Part shown: positions 47,720 to 57,779 of the stretch, one piece after another
How positions within the stretch are numbered: position 1 is the stretch's first letter
Layout: the number at the start of each line of letters is the position of its first letter
From: Streptomyces flavofungini
GTDB taxonomy: Bacteria > Actinomycetota > Actinomycetes > Streptomycetales > Streptomycetaceae
Direction: 5' to 3'
Length of the DNA: 64,000 nucleotides
Assembly (NCBI RefSeq): GCF_014650815.1
Contig: NZ_BMVR01000012.1
Coordinates: forward strand, 62,001-126,000
Made by a program: the position numbers and the translations under genes
Notes under the pieces: generated by a model
The model's input: the letters and a program-made list of their open reading frames with translations, nothing else
Databases searched by the model: none
What the model was told of the DNA's origin: nothing

Positions 47720-48640
47720 TTGATCGATGTGCAGCGGCTCCGCGTCCTGCGAGCGGTGGCGGACCACGGCAGCTTCAGCAAGGCCGCCGCGGCGCTCCGC
47801 CTCACCCCCTCCGCCGTCTCCCAGCACGTAGCGGTGCTCGAACGCAGCCTCGGCGCCCAGGTCGTGGCCCGCAGCACGCGCGGGGTCACCCTGACGCGGG
47901 CGGGCCAGATCATGGTCGGGGCCGCCGAGTCCGTCGCGGCCGAGCTCGAACAGGCGAAGCAGCAGGTGGAGGGGCTCCGTACGGGCCGCGTCACGCTCAC
48001 CGTCGCCACCTTCACCAGCGGCGGCAGGCACCTGCTGCCCGGCGCGCTCCCCCGGCTGATGGCGGCCCACCCCCACACCCTGCTCCACGTCAGGGAGGGC
48101 GAGCCCGAGGTCACCCTTCCCCTGGTCCGCCAGGGCGCCGTCGACCTCGCCCTCGCGTACCACTTCGACGGCCCGCTGCCCGTCGGGCCGGGCGCGAGCT
48201 CCAGCCTCCGGTGGACCCCGCTCATGGAAGACCCCCTGCACGTCGTGCTGCCCGACGGGCACCGCCTCGCCGACCGCGCGTCACTCGACATCACCGAACT
48301 CGCAGCGGAACCCTGGGTGCTCGGCTGCTCCAGAACCGAGGCCCACCTGCGCCGCTACGCCGAGCAGGCAGGCTTCGATCCGGACGTGCGCGGCACCACC
48401 ACCGACTACTTCTTCGCCCGCTCGCTCGTCGCCGCGGGCATGGGCATCTCCCTGATCCCTTCCATCTCCCTCGTCCCGGCGCTGCCGGGCCTGCGCGCCG
48501 TCCCTGTCAGGCCTCCGGCTCCGACCCGGCACATCGGCGTCGCCACGACCGGCCGCCGCCACGACCGGCCGCACGTCACGACGTTCGTCGAGGCACTGAG
48601 CGAGCAGGCGATGCGGCCATCGGAGCTCCCCGGGCCGTAA
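47720..48640 (+). CDS. LysR family transcriptional regulator
   Basis: A 306-residue regulator starting at a TTG with AAGGA 6 bases upstream. The N-terminal wHTH reads LRVLRAVADHGSFSKAAAALRLTPSAVSQHVAVLERSLG; the effector domain follows from about residue 90 (GRVTLTVATFTSGGRHLLPGAL, VRQGAVDLALAYHF, FFARSLVAAGMGISLIPSIS). It is divergent from the epimerase and aldo/keto reductase genes and probably activates them with a small-molecule coinducer. Confidence 0.93.
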   Translation: MIDVQRLRVLRAVADHGSFSKAAAALRLTPSAVSQHVAVLERSLGAQVVARSTRGVTLTRAGQIMVGAAESVAAELEQAKQQVEGLRTGRVTLTVATFTSGGRHLLPGALPRLMAAHPHTLLHVREGEPEVTLPLVRQGAVDLALAYHFDGPLPVGPGASSSLRWTPLMEDPLHVVLPDGHRLADRASLDITELAAEPWVLGCSRTEAHLRRYAEQAGFDPDVRGTTTDYFFARSLVAAGMGISLIPSISLVPALPGLRAVPVRPPAPTRHIGVATTGRRHDRPHVTTFVEALSEQAMRPSELPGP

Positions 48641-48805
48641 CCTGCCAACGCCATCCCCGCCGCTGGTAGTTGGGGTTATCCCCCGTACCGATCTGGAGGG
48701 TCGCCTCATCGCGTGGCCCCGTGCTCCGGGGACATGGTGTGACGACACACAGAGCGCACCCCGCGATCCCCGAACAGCGGCGCTCTGACGACCGAGGGAG
48801 CACAA

Positions 48806-49999
48806 GTGATCAAGCACAGGCGTGCGTTGCGCGGCGCACTCACGCTGGCCGTGGTGGCCGGTGTCACGACGGGCACGCTGGCAGGCAGCGCCCCGCCGCC
48901 GCAGAACACCGCCGCCGCGGCCGAGTCCACCCACCCCGCCGACCACGCCCGGCTGCGCGCGCTCCTGCACCGGCTGACCACCGTCGACGGCGGGCCCGGG
49001 GCGCTCATCGCGATCCGCGACCGGCGTGACCGGCCCGGCAGCACGGTGCTGACCAGCGGCGTCGCGGACGTGCGGAGCCACGCGCCGGTACGCGGCGACA
49101 GCAGGTTCCGGATCGGCAGCATGACCAAGACGTTCGTGGCGACGGTGATGCTCCAGCTGGTCGGCGAGCGGCGCGTCGTCCTCGACGCGCCGGTGGAGCA
49201 CTATCTGCCCGGTGTCGTACGCGGACACGGCAACGACGGGCGCCGCATGACGGTCCGCCAGCTCCTGCAGCACACCAGCGGCGTGCCCGACGTCCTCGAC
49301 CACCTCAGCCCGCAGGAGATCCTCAAGGACCCGCTGGCCCACCACGACGCCCGCGACCTCGTGAACATCGCGCTCGCCCACCCCCCGACGTTCGAGCCGG
49401 GCTCCGGCTGGCGCTACTCCAGTACGGGCTACCTCCTGGCAGGCATGATCATCGAGAGGGTCACCGGTCAGCCGTACGGCGACGAGATCCGACGGCGCGT
49501 CATCGCGCCGCTCGGCCTGCACGCGACGTACGTACCGGGGGACGCGTCGGCGATCCCCGGACCGCACCCGCGCGGGTACGTGCGGCCGGGCGCGAACGCG
49601 CCGCTCATGGATCTCACCGCGATCAACCCCTCGGTCGCGGGGGCGGGCGGCGAGATGATCTCCAGCGGCACCGACATCAACCGCTTCCTGGGCGCCCTCC
49701 TGGGCGGCAGGCTGCTGCGCCCGGCCCAGCTCCGGGAGATGATGCGGACGCGGCCGACCGGCGATCCGGACGGCCGGGCGTACGGCCTCGGCCTGGAGAG
49801 CAGGCCGCTGCCCTGCGGCGGCCGCTACTGGGGGCACTCCGGCGACATGTTCGGGTACGAGACGGTGGGCGGGGCCACGGTCGGCGGCAGGCAGGCGACG
49901 GTCATGGTGAACCTCGACCCGGGTGGTTCGGACGCGCAGAGCGCCGACATGAAGGCCGCCGTGCGGACGGCGCTCTGCACGGGCCGACCCTCGCACTGA
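48806..49999 (+). CDS. Secreted serine hydrolase, DD-carboxypeptidase/beta-lactamase type
   Basis: A 397-residue exported enzyme with GGGAG before the GTG. The signal peptide IKHRRALRGALTLAVVAGVT is cleaved near the AAAAES region. Catalytic motifs: SxxK in GSMTKTFVA, YxS/N in WRYSSTGYLLAG and HxG in YWGHSGDMFGYET. This matches Streptomyces R61-like DD-carboxypeptidases. It is related to the enzyme at 29504, but its upstream region lacks the paired TATCG repeats, so it does not look like part of the same regulon. Confidence 0.88.
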   Translation: MIKHRRALRGALTLAVVAGVTTGTLAGSAPPPQNTAAAAESTHPADHARLRALLHRLTTVDGGPGALIAIRDRRDRPGSTVLTSGVADVRSHAPVRGDSRFRIGSMTKTFVATVMLQLVGERRVVLDAPVEHYLPGVVRGHGNDGRRMTVRQLLQHTSGVPDVLDHLSPQEILKDPLAHHDARDLVNIALAHPPTFEPGSGWRYSSTGYLLAGMIIERVTGQPYGDEIRRRVIAPLGLHATYVPGDASAIPGPHPRGYVRPGANAPLMDLTAINPSVAGAGGEMISSGTDINRFLGALLGGRLLRPAQLREMMRTRPTGDPDGRAYGLGLESRPLPCGGRYWGHSGDMFGYETVGGATVGGRQATVMVNLDPGGSDAQSADMKAAVRTALCTGRPSH

Positions 50000-50048
50000 C
50001 CGGCCGCCGCCCACCCACAGGTCCGTGTCGCCCGCCCCGGGACGTGGC

Positions 50049-50363
50049 TCAGCCCGACCGGAGCTCGGTGAGCACGGCGTCGAGCAGGCCGGGGAAGCGG
50101 TCGTTCAAGTCGTCGCGGCGGAGGCTGACGTAGCGTGACCGGCCTTCCACCGTGGTCCAGGTGAGTCCGGCCTCGCGGAGCACGCGGTAGTGGTGGGACA
50201 TCGTCGTCTGGTGGACGTCGATGGTCTCGCTGATGCCCGAGCAGCTCTCCCGCCCGCTGTCGGCCAGCCGGGCCAGGATCGCGAGCCGGACCGGATCCGC
50301 CAGCGCGTGCAGGATCTCAACGAGCTTGATCTCGTCCTTCGTTGGCTGCATCAACGCACGCAT
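50049..50363 (-). CDS. ArsR family transcriptional regulator
   Basis: A 104-residue winged helix: KLVEILHALADPVRLAILARLADSG, then SCSGISETIDVHQTTMSHHYRVLREAGL (recognition helix) and EGRSRYVSLRRDDL (wing). A Cys in RESCSGIS stands alone, without the CxC metal motif, so the signal is unclear. It is divergent from an MFS exporter; a CATGGA-N6-TCCATG dyad (50415-50432) lies between them. It probably represses the exporter gene. Confidence 0.92.
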   Translation of the reverse strand: MRALMQPTKDEIKLVEILHALADPVRLAILARLADSGRESCSGISETIDVHQTTMSHHYRVLREAGLTWTTVEGRSRYVSLRRDDLNDRFPGLLDAVLTELRSG

Positions 50364-50414
50364 GACCGACCTGTCCCTGGCTTCACGTCGGCCAGGCTAA
50401 CCCACACATTGATA

Positions 50415-50432
50415 CATGGACAAGCATCCATG
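50415..50432. promoter_or_regulatory. Candidate ArsR operator between regulator and MFS genes
   Basis: CATGGA and TCCATG are perfect 6-bp arms around CAAGCA, in the 131-base divergent gap. The AT content around it is higher than in the flanking genes. Confidence 0.6.
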
Positions 50433-50494
50433 CATTGGTTACGTTGTGGCGCGTCAAAGCCTCTGACCACACCGTGCAGCGGAATGGGTGGCCC

Positions 50495-51721
50495 ATGTAC
50501 AAACGTCTCTTGCCCCTTGCTCTGGCGACGTTCGCCGTCGGCACCGACGGCTTCGTCATCGCCGGGCTGCTCCCCGCCATCGCCGACGACCTGGACGTGA
50601 GCGTCCCCACCGCGGGACAGCTCGTCACCGTCTTCGCCCTGACCCTCGCGGTCGCCGCCCCGGTCCTCGGCTGGGCGACCAGCGCCCTGGACCGGCGCAC
50701 CGCCCTGCTCCTGGCCCTCGGCGTCTTCGTCCTCGGTAACGCCGCCACGGCGCTCGCGACCTCGTACGGCGCCGTCATGACCGCCCGCGTCGTGACCGCG
50801 GCAGGCGCCGGGATCATCTCGTCCACCGCCTCCAGCGCCGCGGTGGCCGTCGTGCCCCCGGAACGCCGGGGCCGGGCCCTCGCGTTCGTGCTCGGCGGGC
50901 TGACGCTCTCCAGCGCGATCGGCCTCCCGCTGGGCACTCTCATCGGGCGCGGCGACTGGCACCTGACGCTGTGGGCCGTCGCCGCGCTGGGATCCGTGGC
51001 CGCCCTCGGCATCGCGTTCGGCATTCCGAGGATCACGCTGCCCGCCGCCACGTTCCGGGCGCGGCTCGCTCCCCTCAAGGACCGGTGGGTGCTCGGCGTC
51101 CTGACCGTCACCATGCTGGCCCTCACCGGGACGTACGTGCTCTACACCTACATCGCGGCCGCTCTGGACGAGGTGACGGACGGCTCCGAGGCCACGCTCA
51201 CCGCGCTGCTCTTCGTCTTCGGAGTCGGCGTCCTGGGCGGCAACCTGCTCGCCGGCCGGCTCTCCGACCGCCACCGGCCCGAGCGGGTCCTGCTCGGCAG
51301 CCTCGCCGCCGCCGTAGTCGTGCTCGCCGTCGGCCGCGCGGCCGTCGAGACCCTCGGCACCGCCTTCGTGTGGACCGCGGCGCTGGGCCTGTGCGCGGGC
51401 GTCCCCGTGGTCCCGCAGCAGCACCGGCTCGTCGCCCACGCCCCGTCGGCCACACCGGTGCTGCTGGGCCTCAACGCCTCGGCGATCTACGTCGGCGTGG
51501 CCCTGGGCGGCGCGCTCGGCGGACTCGCCCAGCAGTCGGTCTCCCCCGTGTGGCTCGGCACACCGGCGGCGGGCGTCACCGCTCTGGGGCTCCTCGTGGC
51601 CTTCGTGAGCGCTCGCGGGGCGGGCGGGCGGCGCCCGGCCGGGCAGGGCGCCGGGGAGCGGAGCGGCACCAGGACGGCGGCGACGGACCGCGGCCAGGTC
51701 ACGTCATCCCACCGACGGTGA
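50495..51721 (+). CDS. MFS transporter (drug/arabinose efflux type)
   Basis: A 408-residue, twelve-helix carrier. It begins MYKRLLPLALATFAVGTDGFVIAGLLPAIA, the hallmark of the AraJ/YdeA-type DHA1 exporters, and has loop motifs ALDRRTALLLALGVF and GRLSDRHRPERVLLG. The C-terminal 35 residues are a charged tail. The ATG at 50495 gives this N-terminus; the upstream in-frame ATG at 50435 would add 20 non-hydrophobic residues. It is divergent from ArsR, suggesting inducible efflux of an unknown compound. Confidence 0.92.
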   Translation: MYKRLLPLALATFAVGTDGFVIAGLLPAIADDLDVSVPTAGQLVTVFALTLAVAAPVLGWATSALDRRTALLLALGVFVLGNAATALATSYGAVMTARVVTAAGAGIISSTASSAAVAVVPPERRGRALAFVLGGLTLSSAIGLPLGTLIGRGDWHLTLWAVAALGSVAALGIAFGIPRITLPAATFRARLAPLKDRWVLGVLTVTMLALTGTYVLYTYIAAALDEVTDGSEATLTALLFVFGVGVLGGNLLAGRLSDRHRPERVLLGSLAAAVVVLAVGRAAVETLGTAFVWTAALGLCAGVPVVPQQHRLVAHAPSATPVLLGLNASAIYVGVALGGALGGLAQQSVSPVWLGTPAAGVTALGLLVAFVSARGAGGRRPAGQGAGERSGTRTAATDRGQVTSSHRR

Positions 51722-51741
51722 CATCCGGGCCTGCGCCGAGA

Positions 51742-52698
51742 TCACGCCGCGTCGAGCCACGGTTGGCGTCCCGGTCCGGTCGGGTGGGTGCCGGTGACGC
51801 CCATGACCACCGAGTAGAGGCTGGTCTCCGCCGCGATGAAGAGGCGGTTGCGCTTGGCTCCGCCCCAGGAGATGTTGGCGACCGCCTCGGGGACGTCGAG
51901 GCGCCCGATCAGCGTGCCGTCGGGGTCGTAGCAGTGGACGCCGTCGCCCATCGCGGCGGCCCAGAGCCGGCCGTCGTCGTCGAAGCGGAGGTTGTCGAAG
52001 CGGGCGGCCTCGCGGGTGGCGGCCGCAGCGAAGATCTCGCCGTCCGACAGGGTGCCGTCGTCGCGTACGTCGAAGACCCGGATGAAGCCCGCCCGGGTGT
52101 CGGAGACGAACAGACGTCGCTCGTCCGCCGAGAAGACCAGGCCGTTCGGGGCGCCGAAGCAGTCGGCGACCAGCCGCACCTCGCCCGTGCCGGGGTCGAC
52201 GCGGTAGACGTTGTTGGCGCCGATCTCGCTCTGCGCGCGGTAGCCCTCGTAGTCACTGGTGATGCCGAAGTCCGGGTCGGAGAACCAGATGGAGCCGTCG
52301 GACTTCACCGTGGCGTCGTTCGGGCTGTTCAGTCGCTTGCCCTGCCAGCGGTCGGCGAGCACCGTGAGCGTGCCGTCGTGCTCGGTCCTGGTCACCCTGC
52401 GGTTGCCCTGCTCGCAGGTGATCAGGCGGCCTTCGCGGTCGAGGGTGTTGCCGTTGGTGTGCCCGGCGGACCGGCGGAAGACGCTGACCGCGCCGGTCTC
52501 CTCGTCCCACCGCAGCATGCGGTCGTTGGGGATGTCGCTCCAGATCACCTGCCGCCACGCGGGCACGTAGATCGGCCCCTCGGCCCAGCGGCAGCCGGCG
52601 TACAGGACCTCGAGCCCGTCGTCCCCGTTCATGCACCGCCCGGTACGGAACCGGTCGTCGAGCATCTCGTACAACGCGGGGCGCTCACTGTTGCCCAT
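51742..52698 (-). CDS. SMP-30/gluconolactonase family protein
   Basis: A 318-residue six-bladed propeller lactonase. Metal and catalytic positions: Glu in RWAEGPIYVPAW, Asn/Asp in LNSPNDATVKSDGSIWFSDPDFG, Asn in GAPNGLVFSADERRLFVSD. It hydrolyses sugar-acid or other lactones. GGGGGAGG lies before the ATG at 52698. It is divergent from an Lrp/AsnC regulator 100 bases away, which probably controls it; this regulator is an unusual partner for a sugar lactonase. Confidence 0.9.
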   Translation of the reverse strand: MGNSERPALYEMLDDRFRTGRCMNGDDGLEVLYAGCRWAEGPIYVPAWRQVIWSDIPNDRMLRWDEETGAVSVFRRSAGHTNGNTLDREGRLITCEQGNRRVTRTEHDGTLTVLADRWQGKRLNSPNDATVKSDGSIWFSDPDFGITSDYEGYRAQSEIGANNVYRVDPGTGEVRLVADCFGAPNGLVFSADERRLFVSDTRAGFIRVFDVRDDGTLSDGEIFAAAATREAARFDNLRFDDDGRLWAAAMGDGVHCYDPDGTLIGRLDVPEAVANISWGGAKRNRLFIAAETSLYSVVMGVTGTHPTGPGRQPWLDAA

Positions 52699-52798
52699 GA
52701 CGCCTCCCCCTTCCACGGTTGAGAGAATCTCCTTCGGCTCTGAGCTTAGATCGCAAGATGCCGTATGGTCATCACAAACCCTCAGCGAATGGAATGCA

Positions 52799-53251
52799 AT
52801 GGATCACATCGATCGCGCCCTGCTGGCGCGGCTCCAGCAGGACGCCACCCAGTCCTACGCCGCGCTGGGCGAGGCCGTGGGCCTCTCGGCCGGTGCGGCT
52901 CATGAGCGGGTACGGAAACTGCGCGAGCGCGGCGTGATCCGGCGCACCGCGGCCGAGGTGGACCCGGCGGCGGTCGGCGGCGGCGTGCTGGCGTACGTGA
53001 CGGTCGACTCGACGTCCTGGATGGGCGACGCCGCGACGAGTTTCGCCGAGCTCCCCGAGATCCTCGAGGCGCACATCATCGCGGGCAGCGCGTCGGTCCT
53101 GGTGAAGGTCAGGACCGCGACCACCCAGCAACTGCAGGACGTGCTGCGGCGGTTGTACGCGATCGACGGGGTCAGCGGTACGCAGGCGACAGTGGTCCTG
53201 GAGACGTTCTTCGAGCGGCCGGTGTCGCCCCTCACCGCCGATCAGGTTTGA
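52799..53251 (+). CDS. Lrp/AsnC family transcriptional regulator
   Basis: A 150-residue regulator: HTH at residues 1-60 (DHIDRALLARLQQDATQSYAALGEAVGLSAGAAHERVRKL in essence) and a RAM effector domain from 65 to 140 (GGGVLAYVTVDS, SFAELPEILEAHIIAGSASVLVKVRT, TTQQLQDVLRRLYAIDGVSGTQATVV). The AHII-G-S pattern is the ligand- and oligomer-forming loop. Effectors are usually amino acids. Divergent from the SMP-30 gene. Confidence 0.92.
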   Translation: MDHIDRALLARLQQDATQSYAALGEAVGLSAGAAHERVRKLRERGVIRRTAAEVDPAAVGGGVLAYVTVDSTSWMGDAATSFAELPEILEAHIIAGSASVLVKVRTATTQQLQDVLRRLYAIDGVSGTQATVVLETFFERPVSPLTADQV

Positions 53252-53381
53252 TCCCTACCTCGGGTGGTGGCCGTCAGCTTCGCGCCGCGACACTCTGCCA
53301 ATGGGCGAATATCCCCCGACTCAGGGCATGAGGGGATGTATTGGTTTACGTCTCCTAGACCAAGCTCTGCACTGGAGTGAC

Positions 53382-53789
53382 ATGCAAATCCGTAACCTCC
53401 CCTACGCCCTCAGCGTCGCCACTATCGCCCTCGCCGGGGCCACCGGGAGCGCCGCCGCCATCGGCGACGACACGAGCACCACCAGCGAAAGCGGCAACAA
53501 CGCCGAGCAGGCCTTCGGCAACAACGCCACGCACGGGAACCTGAGCGCGCAGGGGGCCGCGGTCCAGGGCTCGTTGAACAAGCTCTGCCTCGGCGTGCCC
53601 GTCAAGGCGAACGCAGGCGCCATCGTCGGCATCCTCGTCCCGGTCGCGGTCCAGGACATCCCGGTCCTCTCGGCCCCGCAGAACCAGCAGTGCGCCGAGA
53701 ACTCCACGCAGGCCAAGGGTCACGAGCCGGGGTCGCACCTCGCCAACGACATCCCGATCCTCGCCGGGAACGGTGTGGGCAACCACTGA
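53382..53789 (+). CDS. Rodlin family surface protein
   Basis: A 135-residue secreted protein. The signal peptide QIRNLPYALSVATIALAGAT ends at AAA-IGDD. The mature start IGDDTSTTSESGNNAEQAFGN, the centre VQGSLNKLCLGV and VAVQDIPVLSAPQNQQCAENSTQAK match RdlA/RdlB, which organise chaplin fibrils into rodlets on aerial hyphae and spores. GGAG precedes the ATG at 53382. RdlA and RdlB are usually encoded as a divergent pair beside chaplin genes; here only one is present, between unrelated genes. Expression is expected in aerial growth. Confidence 0.88.
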   Translation: MQIRNLPYALSVATIALAGATGSAAAIGDDTSTTSESGNNAEQAFGNNATHGNLSAQGAAVQGSLNKLCLGVPVKANAGAIVGILVPVAVQDIPVLSAPQNQQCAENSTQAKGHEPGSHLANDIPILAGNGVGNH

Positions 53790-53795
53790 TCCGAG

Positions 53796-53830
53796 CGCCC
53801 CGCGGGCCGCGTGACGCGGCCCGCGGGGCG
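53796..53830. terminator. Strong bidirectional terminator
   Basis: CGCCCCGCGGGCCGCG (53796-53811) and CGCGGCCCGCGGGGCG (53815-53830) form a perfect 16-bp stem with a TGA loop, 7 bases after the rodlin stop and before the end of the convergent aldo/keto reductase gene. Confidence 0.92.
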
Positions 53831-53876
53831 TTGCCCTCGGGCGGCCGGAGCACGGCCCTCGGCATGCGATCGGGCA

Positions 53877-54941
<1,065 letters not shown>

Positions 54942-55058
54942 GGTGTCCTCCGGTGCTTGTGATCCGTTGCCGAAGCCAAGCCTGTGACCGCCGCGCGCCA
55001 GGGATAAGGGAGAGAAGTTCCTGGGAATGCCAGTCCTACCCCGGCTGTTGGGCCGATC

Positions 55059-55910
55059 ATGACGACCCGCACCGTGGACCCGACACAGGAGCTGGCCGCG
55101 TTCCTGCGGTCCCGGCGCGAACGCCTGGACCCGGACGACTTCGGCCTCCCGTCGCGTCGGCAGTCCCGGCGGACCCCGGGGCTGCGCCGCGAAGAGGTCG
55201 CCGAACTGGCCGGGGTCAGCATCGACTACGTCGTACGCCTTGAGCAGGGCCGGGGGCTGCGCCCCTCGGCGAACGTGGTGGAGGCGCTGGCCCAGGCGCT
55301 GCGCCTGCCCCCCGACGAGCGCGCCTACCTCTTCAACCTGGCCCAGCAGCGCCCCCGCCACGCCGACAAGCCCGCCACCACCGGCGCGCCGCCGCTGGCC
55401 CGCCTCGTCACGGACCTGTCGCCGCTGCCCGCCATGCTGATGAACCACCGCTACGACATCCTGGCCTGGAACGCCGAAATGGCGAGGCTGCTCCCGGATT
55501 TCGACACCCTGCGGCCGTCGCAACGCAATGCGATGTGGCTGTGCCTGATGCATCCGGCGATGCGCGAGTTCTACGTCGACCGCGAACGTGTCGTACGGGA
55601 GGGGGTCGCCCACCTGCGCGCCGCGTGGGCCGCGCATCCGCAGGATCAGGCGTTGACCGGCCTCATTGCTGAATTCATCGCCCATGACGAGGAGTTCGCG
55701 CGCCTCTGGAACGAGCGGGACGTCAAGGTCAATGGCCGTGGGGGCAAGGTGCTGCGGCATCCGGACGTCGGTGTGATCTCCGTGCACTTCGAGGTGCTGA
55801 TGCCCCTTGAAGACCCGGACCAGCGGTTGCTGATCTACCGCGCCGCGGACGACGAGAGCCAGTCGGCACTGGACCGGTTGTGCGCGCGGGGCGAGGCGTC
55901 ACTTCCCTGA
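55059..55910 (+). CDS. XRE-type HTH regulator with MmyB-like ligand-binding domain
   Basis: A 283-residue regulator. The N-terminal HTH includes LAAFLRSRRERLDPDDFGLP, PGLRREEVAELAGVSIDYVVRLEQGRG and VVEALAQALRLP. From about residue 105 the MmyB-like, PAS-related domain reads PAMLMNHRYDILAWNAEMARLL and NAMWLCLMHPAMREFY, known in MltR-like proteins to bind fatty-acid-type ligands. It is divergent from the aldo/keto reductase, its likely target. The last 12 bases overlap the convergent vanS gene. Confidence 0.92.
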   Translation: MTTRTVDPTQELAAFLRSRRERLDPDDFGLPSRRQSRRTPGLRREEVAELAGVSIDYVVRLEQGRGLRPSANVVEALAQALRLPPDERAYLFNLAQQRPRHADKPATTGAPPLARLVTDLSPLPAMLMNHRYDILAWNAEMARLLPDFDTLRPSQRNAMWLCLMHPAMREFYVDRERVVREGVAHLRAAWAAHPQDQALTGLIAEFIAHDEEFARLWNERDVKVNGRGGKVLRHPDVGVISVHFEVLMPLEDPDQRLLIYRAADDESQSALDRLCARGEASLP

Positions 55911-57008
55911 CGCGGCCCCTTCGGCGTGCGGGTCTGTCGCGGGCAGTTCGACCGTGGTGCGCATCCCGCCCGCAGCGCGCGGCGTGAGGGTGAGAGTGCC
56001 GCCGTGCGCCTGGGTGATGGTCTTGACGATGGCCAGGCCGAGGCCGACGCCGACGTGGTCGGTGTGTACGCGCTCGGTGCCGCGCCGGAAGGGTTCGGTG
56101 AGCGTCGAGGCCAGTTCCGGGGTGAGCTGCTCTCCGGTGTTCTCGACCGTGAGCAGCACACTCCTGGGGTGGACGCTGGTGGTGACCCATACGGTGCCCT
56201 GTTCCGGCAGGTTGTGGACGATCGCGTTGTGCACGAGGTTCGTGGTCAGCTGCAGCAGGAGCGCGGGCGATCCGGTCGTGGGGGTGATGTCGCCACGGGT
56301 CTCCAGAGCGACGCCGTGCTTCTCCGCGAGCGGGAGCAGTGTTTCGGTGGCTTCTTCCGCCATGAGGGACAGGTCGACGCGTTCCCGGGTGAAGGACCCC
56401 TGCTCGGCGCGGCTGACCAGGAGCAGTGCCTCGGTGAGGTCGATCGCTCGGGTGTTGACGGTGTGAAGGCGGTCGATGAGTTCGCCGGTGTCGTGGTTCG
56501 GGTCGGTGCGGGCCACGTCGAGAAGCGCCTTGGAGATCGCCAGCGGGGTGCGCAATTCGTGCGAGGCGTTGGCCGCGAATCTCTGCTGTTCGGCGACGTG
56601 CGCTTCGAGCCGTTCGAGCATCGCGTCGAAGGCGTCGGCGAGTTCGCGGAACTCGTCCTTGCGGCCCGGCAGCCGGATCCGGTGGGAGAGCGATCCGTCG
56701 GTGGCCATGCGGGTGGCGTCCGTGATGCGGGTCAGGGGGGCGAGCATGCGACCGGCGAGGAACCATCCGCCCAGGAGGCCGAAGACCAGGAGGAACACCA
56801 TGACCGCGGCTGCAGTCGGCGCGAAACCGCGCACGAGCTCGGTGCCCGGACTCTGTCTCCACGCCCCCTCTTCGTTGGTCCGCAACCATCCCTGGCGCAG
56901 CAGGAAGAACCCCGCGGCGCCGAGCAGCAGCACCCCCGCGAGCATGAGGAATCCGGTGTAGCTGAGGGTGAGCTTGAGGCGGACGCTCAGGCCGGACCTC
57001 CTATCCAC
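55899..57008 (-). CDS. vanS: VanS-type sensor histidine kinase
   Basis: A 369-residue membrane kinase. Two transmembrane helices (about 14-38 and 62-86) enclose a loop of only about 25 residues, as in S. coelicolor VanS, which senses vancomycin. HAMP follows to about 133, then the HisKA phospho-acceptor His150 in NASHELRTPLAISKALLDVA and the ATPase N-box LTTNLVHNAIVHN and G-boxes HVGVGLGLAIVK. The GTG at 57008 is preferred, with GGGAG 9 bases upstream inside vanR; GTG at 57014 is possible. The start overlaps vanR, so both are translated together. It controls phosphorylation of VanR. Confidence 0.9.
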   Translation of the reverse strand: MDRRSGLSVRLKLTLSYTGFLMLAGVLLLGAAGFFLLRQGWLRTNEEGAWRQSPGTELVRGFAPTAAAVMVFLLVFGLLGGWFLAGRMLAPLTRITDATRMATDGSLSHRIRLPGRKDEFRELADAFDAMLERLEAHVAEQQRFAANASHELRTPLAISKALLDVARTDPNHDTGELIDRLHTVNTRAIDLTEALLLVSRAEQGSFTRERVDLSLMAEEATETLLPLAEKHGVALETRGDITPTTGSPALLLQLTTNLVHNAIVHNLPEQGTVWVTTSVHPRSVLLTVENTGEQLTPELASTLTEPFRRGTERVHTDHVGVGLGLAIVKTITQAHGGTLTLTPRAAGGMRTTVELPATDPHAEGAASGK

Positions 57009-57696
57009 AGTCACCACTCCCGCGCCGGGTGCCGGGCGTCGTGTCGATGCGGTAGCCGACGCCCAGCACGGTGGCGATGAGCCAGGGTTCGCCGAGGCGT
57101 TTGCGCAGGGCGGAGACCGTGATGCGTACGGCGTTGGTGAACGGGTCGGCGTTCTCGTCCCACGCGCGCTCCAGGAGCTCTTCGGCGCTGACGACACCAC
57201 CTTCGGCGGCGACGAGGACTTCAAGGACCGCGAACTGTTTGCGGGTGAGCGCGATGTAGCGGTCGTCGCGGTAGACCTCGCGACGGAACGGATCCAGGCG
57301 CAGGCCGGCGATCTCTTGCACCGGCGGCCGGTTGTGGACACGCCTGCGATCAAGGGCCCTGAGCCTGAGCGCGAGTTCCCTGAGCTCGAAGGGTTTCGTG
57401 AGGTAGTCGTCGGCGCCGAGTTCGAACCCGGAGGCCTTGTCGTCGAGACGGTCGGCCGCGGTGAGCATGAGGATCGGCATACCGCTGCCGGAGGCGACGA
57501 TGCGCTTGGCGATCTCGTCGCCGGAAGGTCCTGGGACGTCGCGATCGAGGACCGCGATGTCGTACGCGTTGACGCCGAGGAGTTCGAGCGCGGTGTCGCC
57601 GTCACCTGCGATGTCGGCCGCGATCGCCTCCAGACGCAGCCCGTCACGGATGGCTTCCGCCAGATAGGGCTCGTCCTCGACGATCAGCACACGCAT
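57001..57696 (-). CDS. vanR: VanR-type response regulator (OmpR family)
   Basis: A 231-residue regulator. The receiver has the acidic pocket VEDEPYL, phospho-acceptor Asp51 in AVLDRDVPGPSG and KPFELREL; the OmpR-type DNA-binding domain shows ALTRKQFAVLEVLVAAEGG, SAEELLERAWDENADPFTN and VRITVSALRKRLG. The sequence is very close to what I recall of S. coelicolor VanR. A TAGCAT -10 element (57704-57709 on the minus strand) ends 7 bases before the ATG, so the mRNA may be leaderless. Its likely targets are the divergent vanYJ genes and the remote hydrolase gene at 29504, judged from shared repeats. Confidence 0.93.
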   Translation of the reverse strand: MRVLIVEDEPYLAEAIRDGLRLEAIAADIAGDGDTALELLGVNAYDIAVLDRDVPGPSGDEIAKRIVASGSGMPILMLTAADRLDDKASGFELGADDYLTKPFELRELALRLRALDRRRVHNRPPVQEIAGLRLDPFRREVYRDDRYIALTRKQFAVLEVLVAAEGGVVSAEELLERAWDENADPFTNAVRITVSALRKRLGEPWLIATVLGVGYRIDTTPGTRRGSGDCG

Positions 57697-57719
57697 GCTC
57701 TCGATGCTACGAGCCGACA

Positions 57720-57779
57720 CATATCGTCGGCATATCGAAAACCGCATACGGGCCGACAACACCCCGCTGCCTTCACTGG
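57720..57779 (+). promoter_or_regulatory. Candidate VanR-binding repeats and vanY promoter
   Basis: CATATCG at 57720-57726 and 57731-57737 are exact direct repeats 11 bp apart, the phasing used by OmpR-family activators. GCATACG (57744-57750) follows and may contain the -10, placing the repeats on the -35. A 6-bp hairpin GCTGCC/GGCAGC (57766-57783) abuts the vanY ATG. Bases 57729-57779 match 29377-29427 at 38 of 51 positions. Confidence 0.65.

Noticed and set aside
48641..48805. VanR-type repeats upstream of the second serine hydrolase (48806)
   Set aside because: The region lacks the paired TATCG repeats and the GCATACG element, so no regulon link is claimed.
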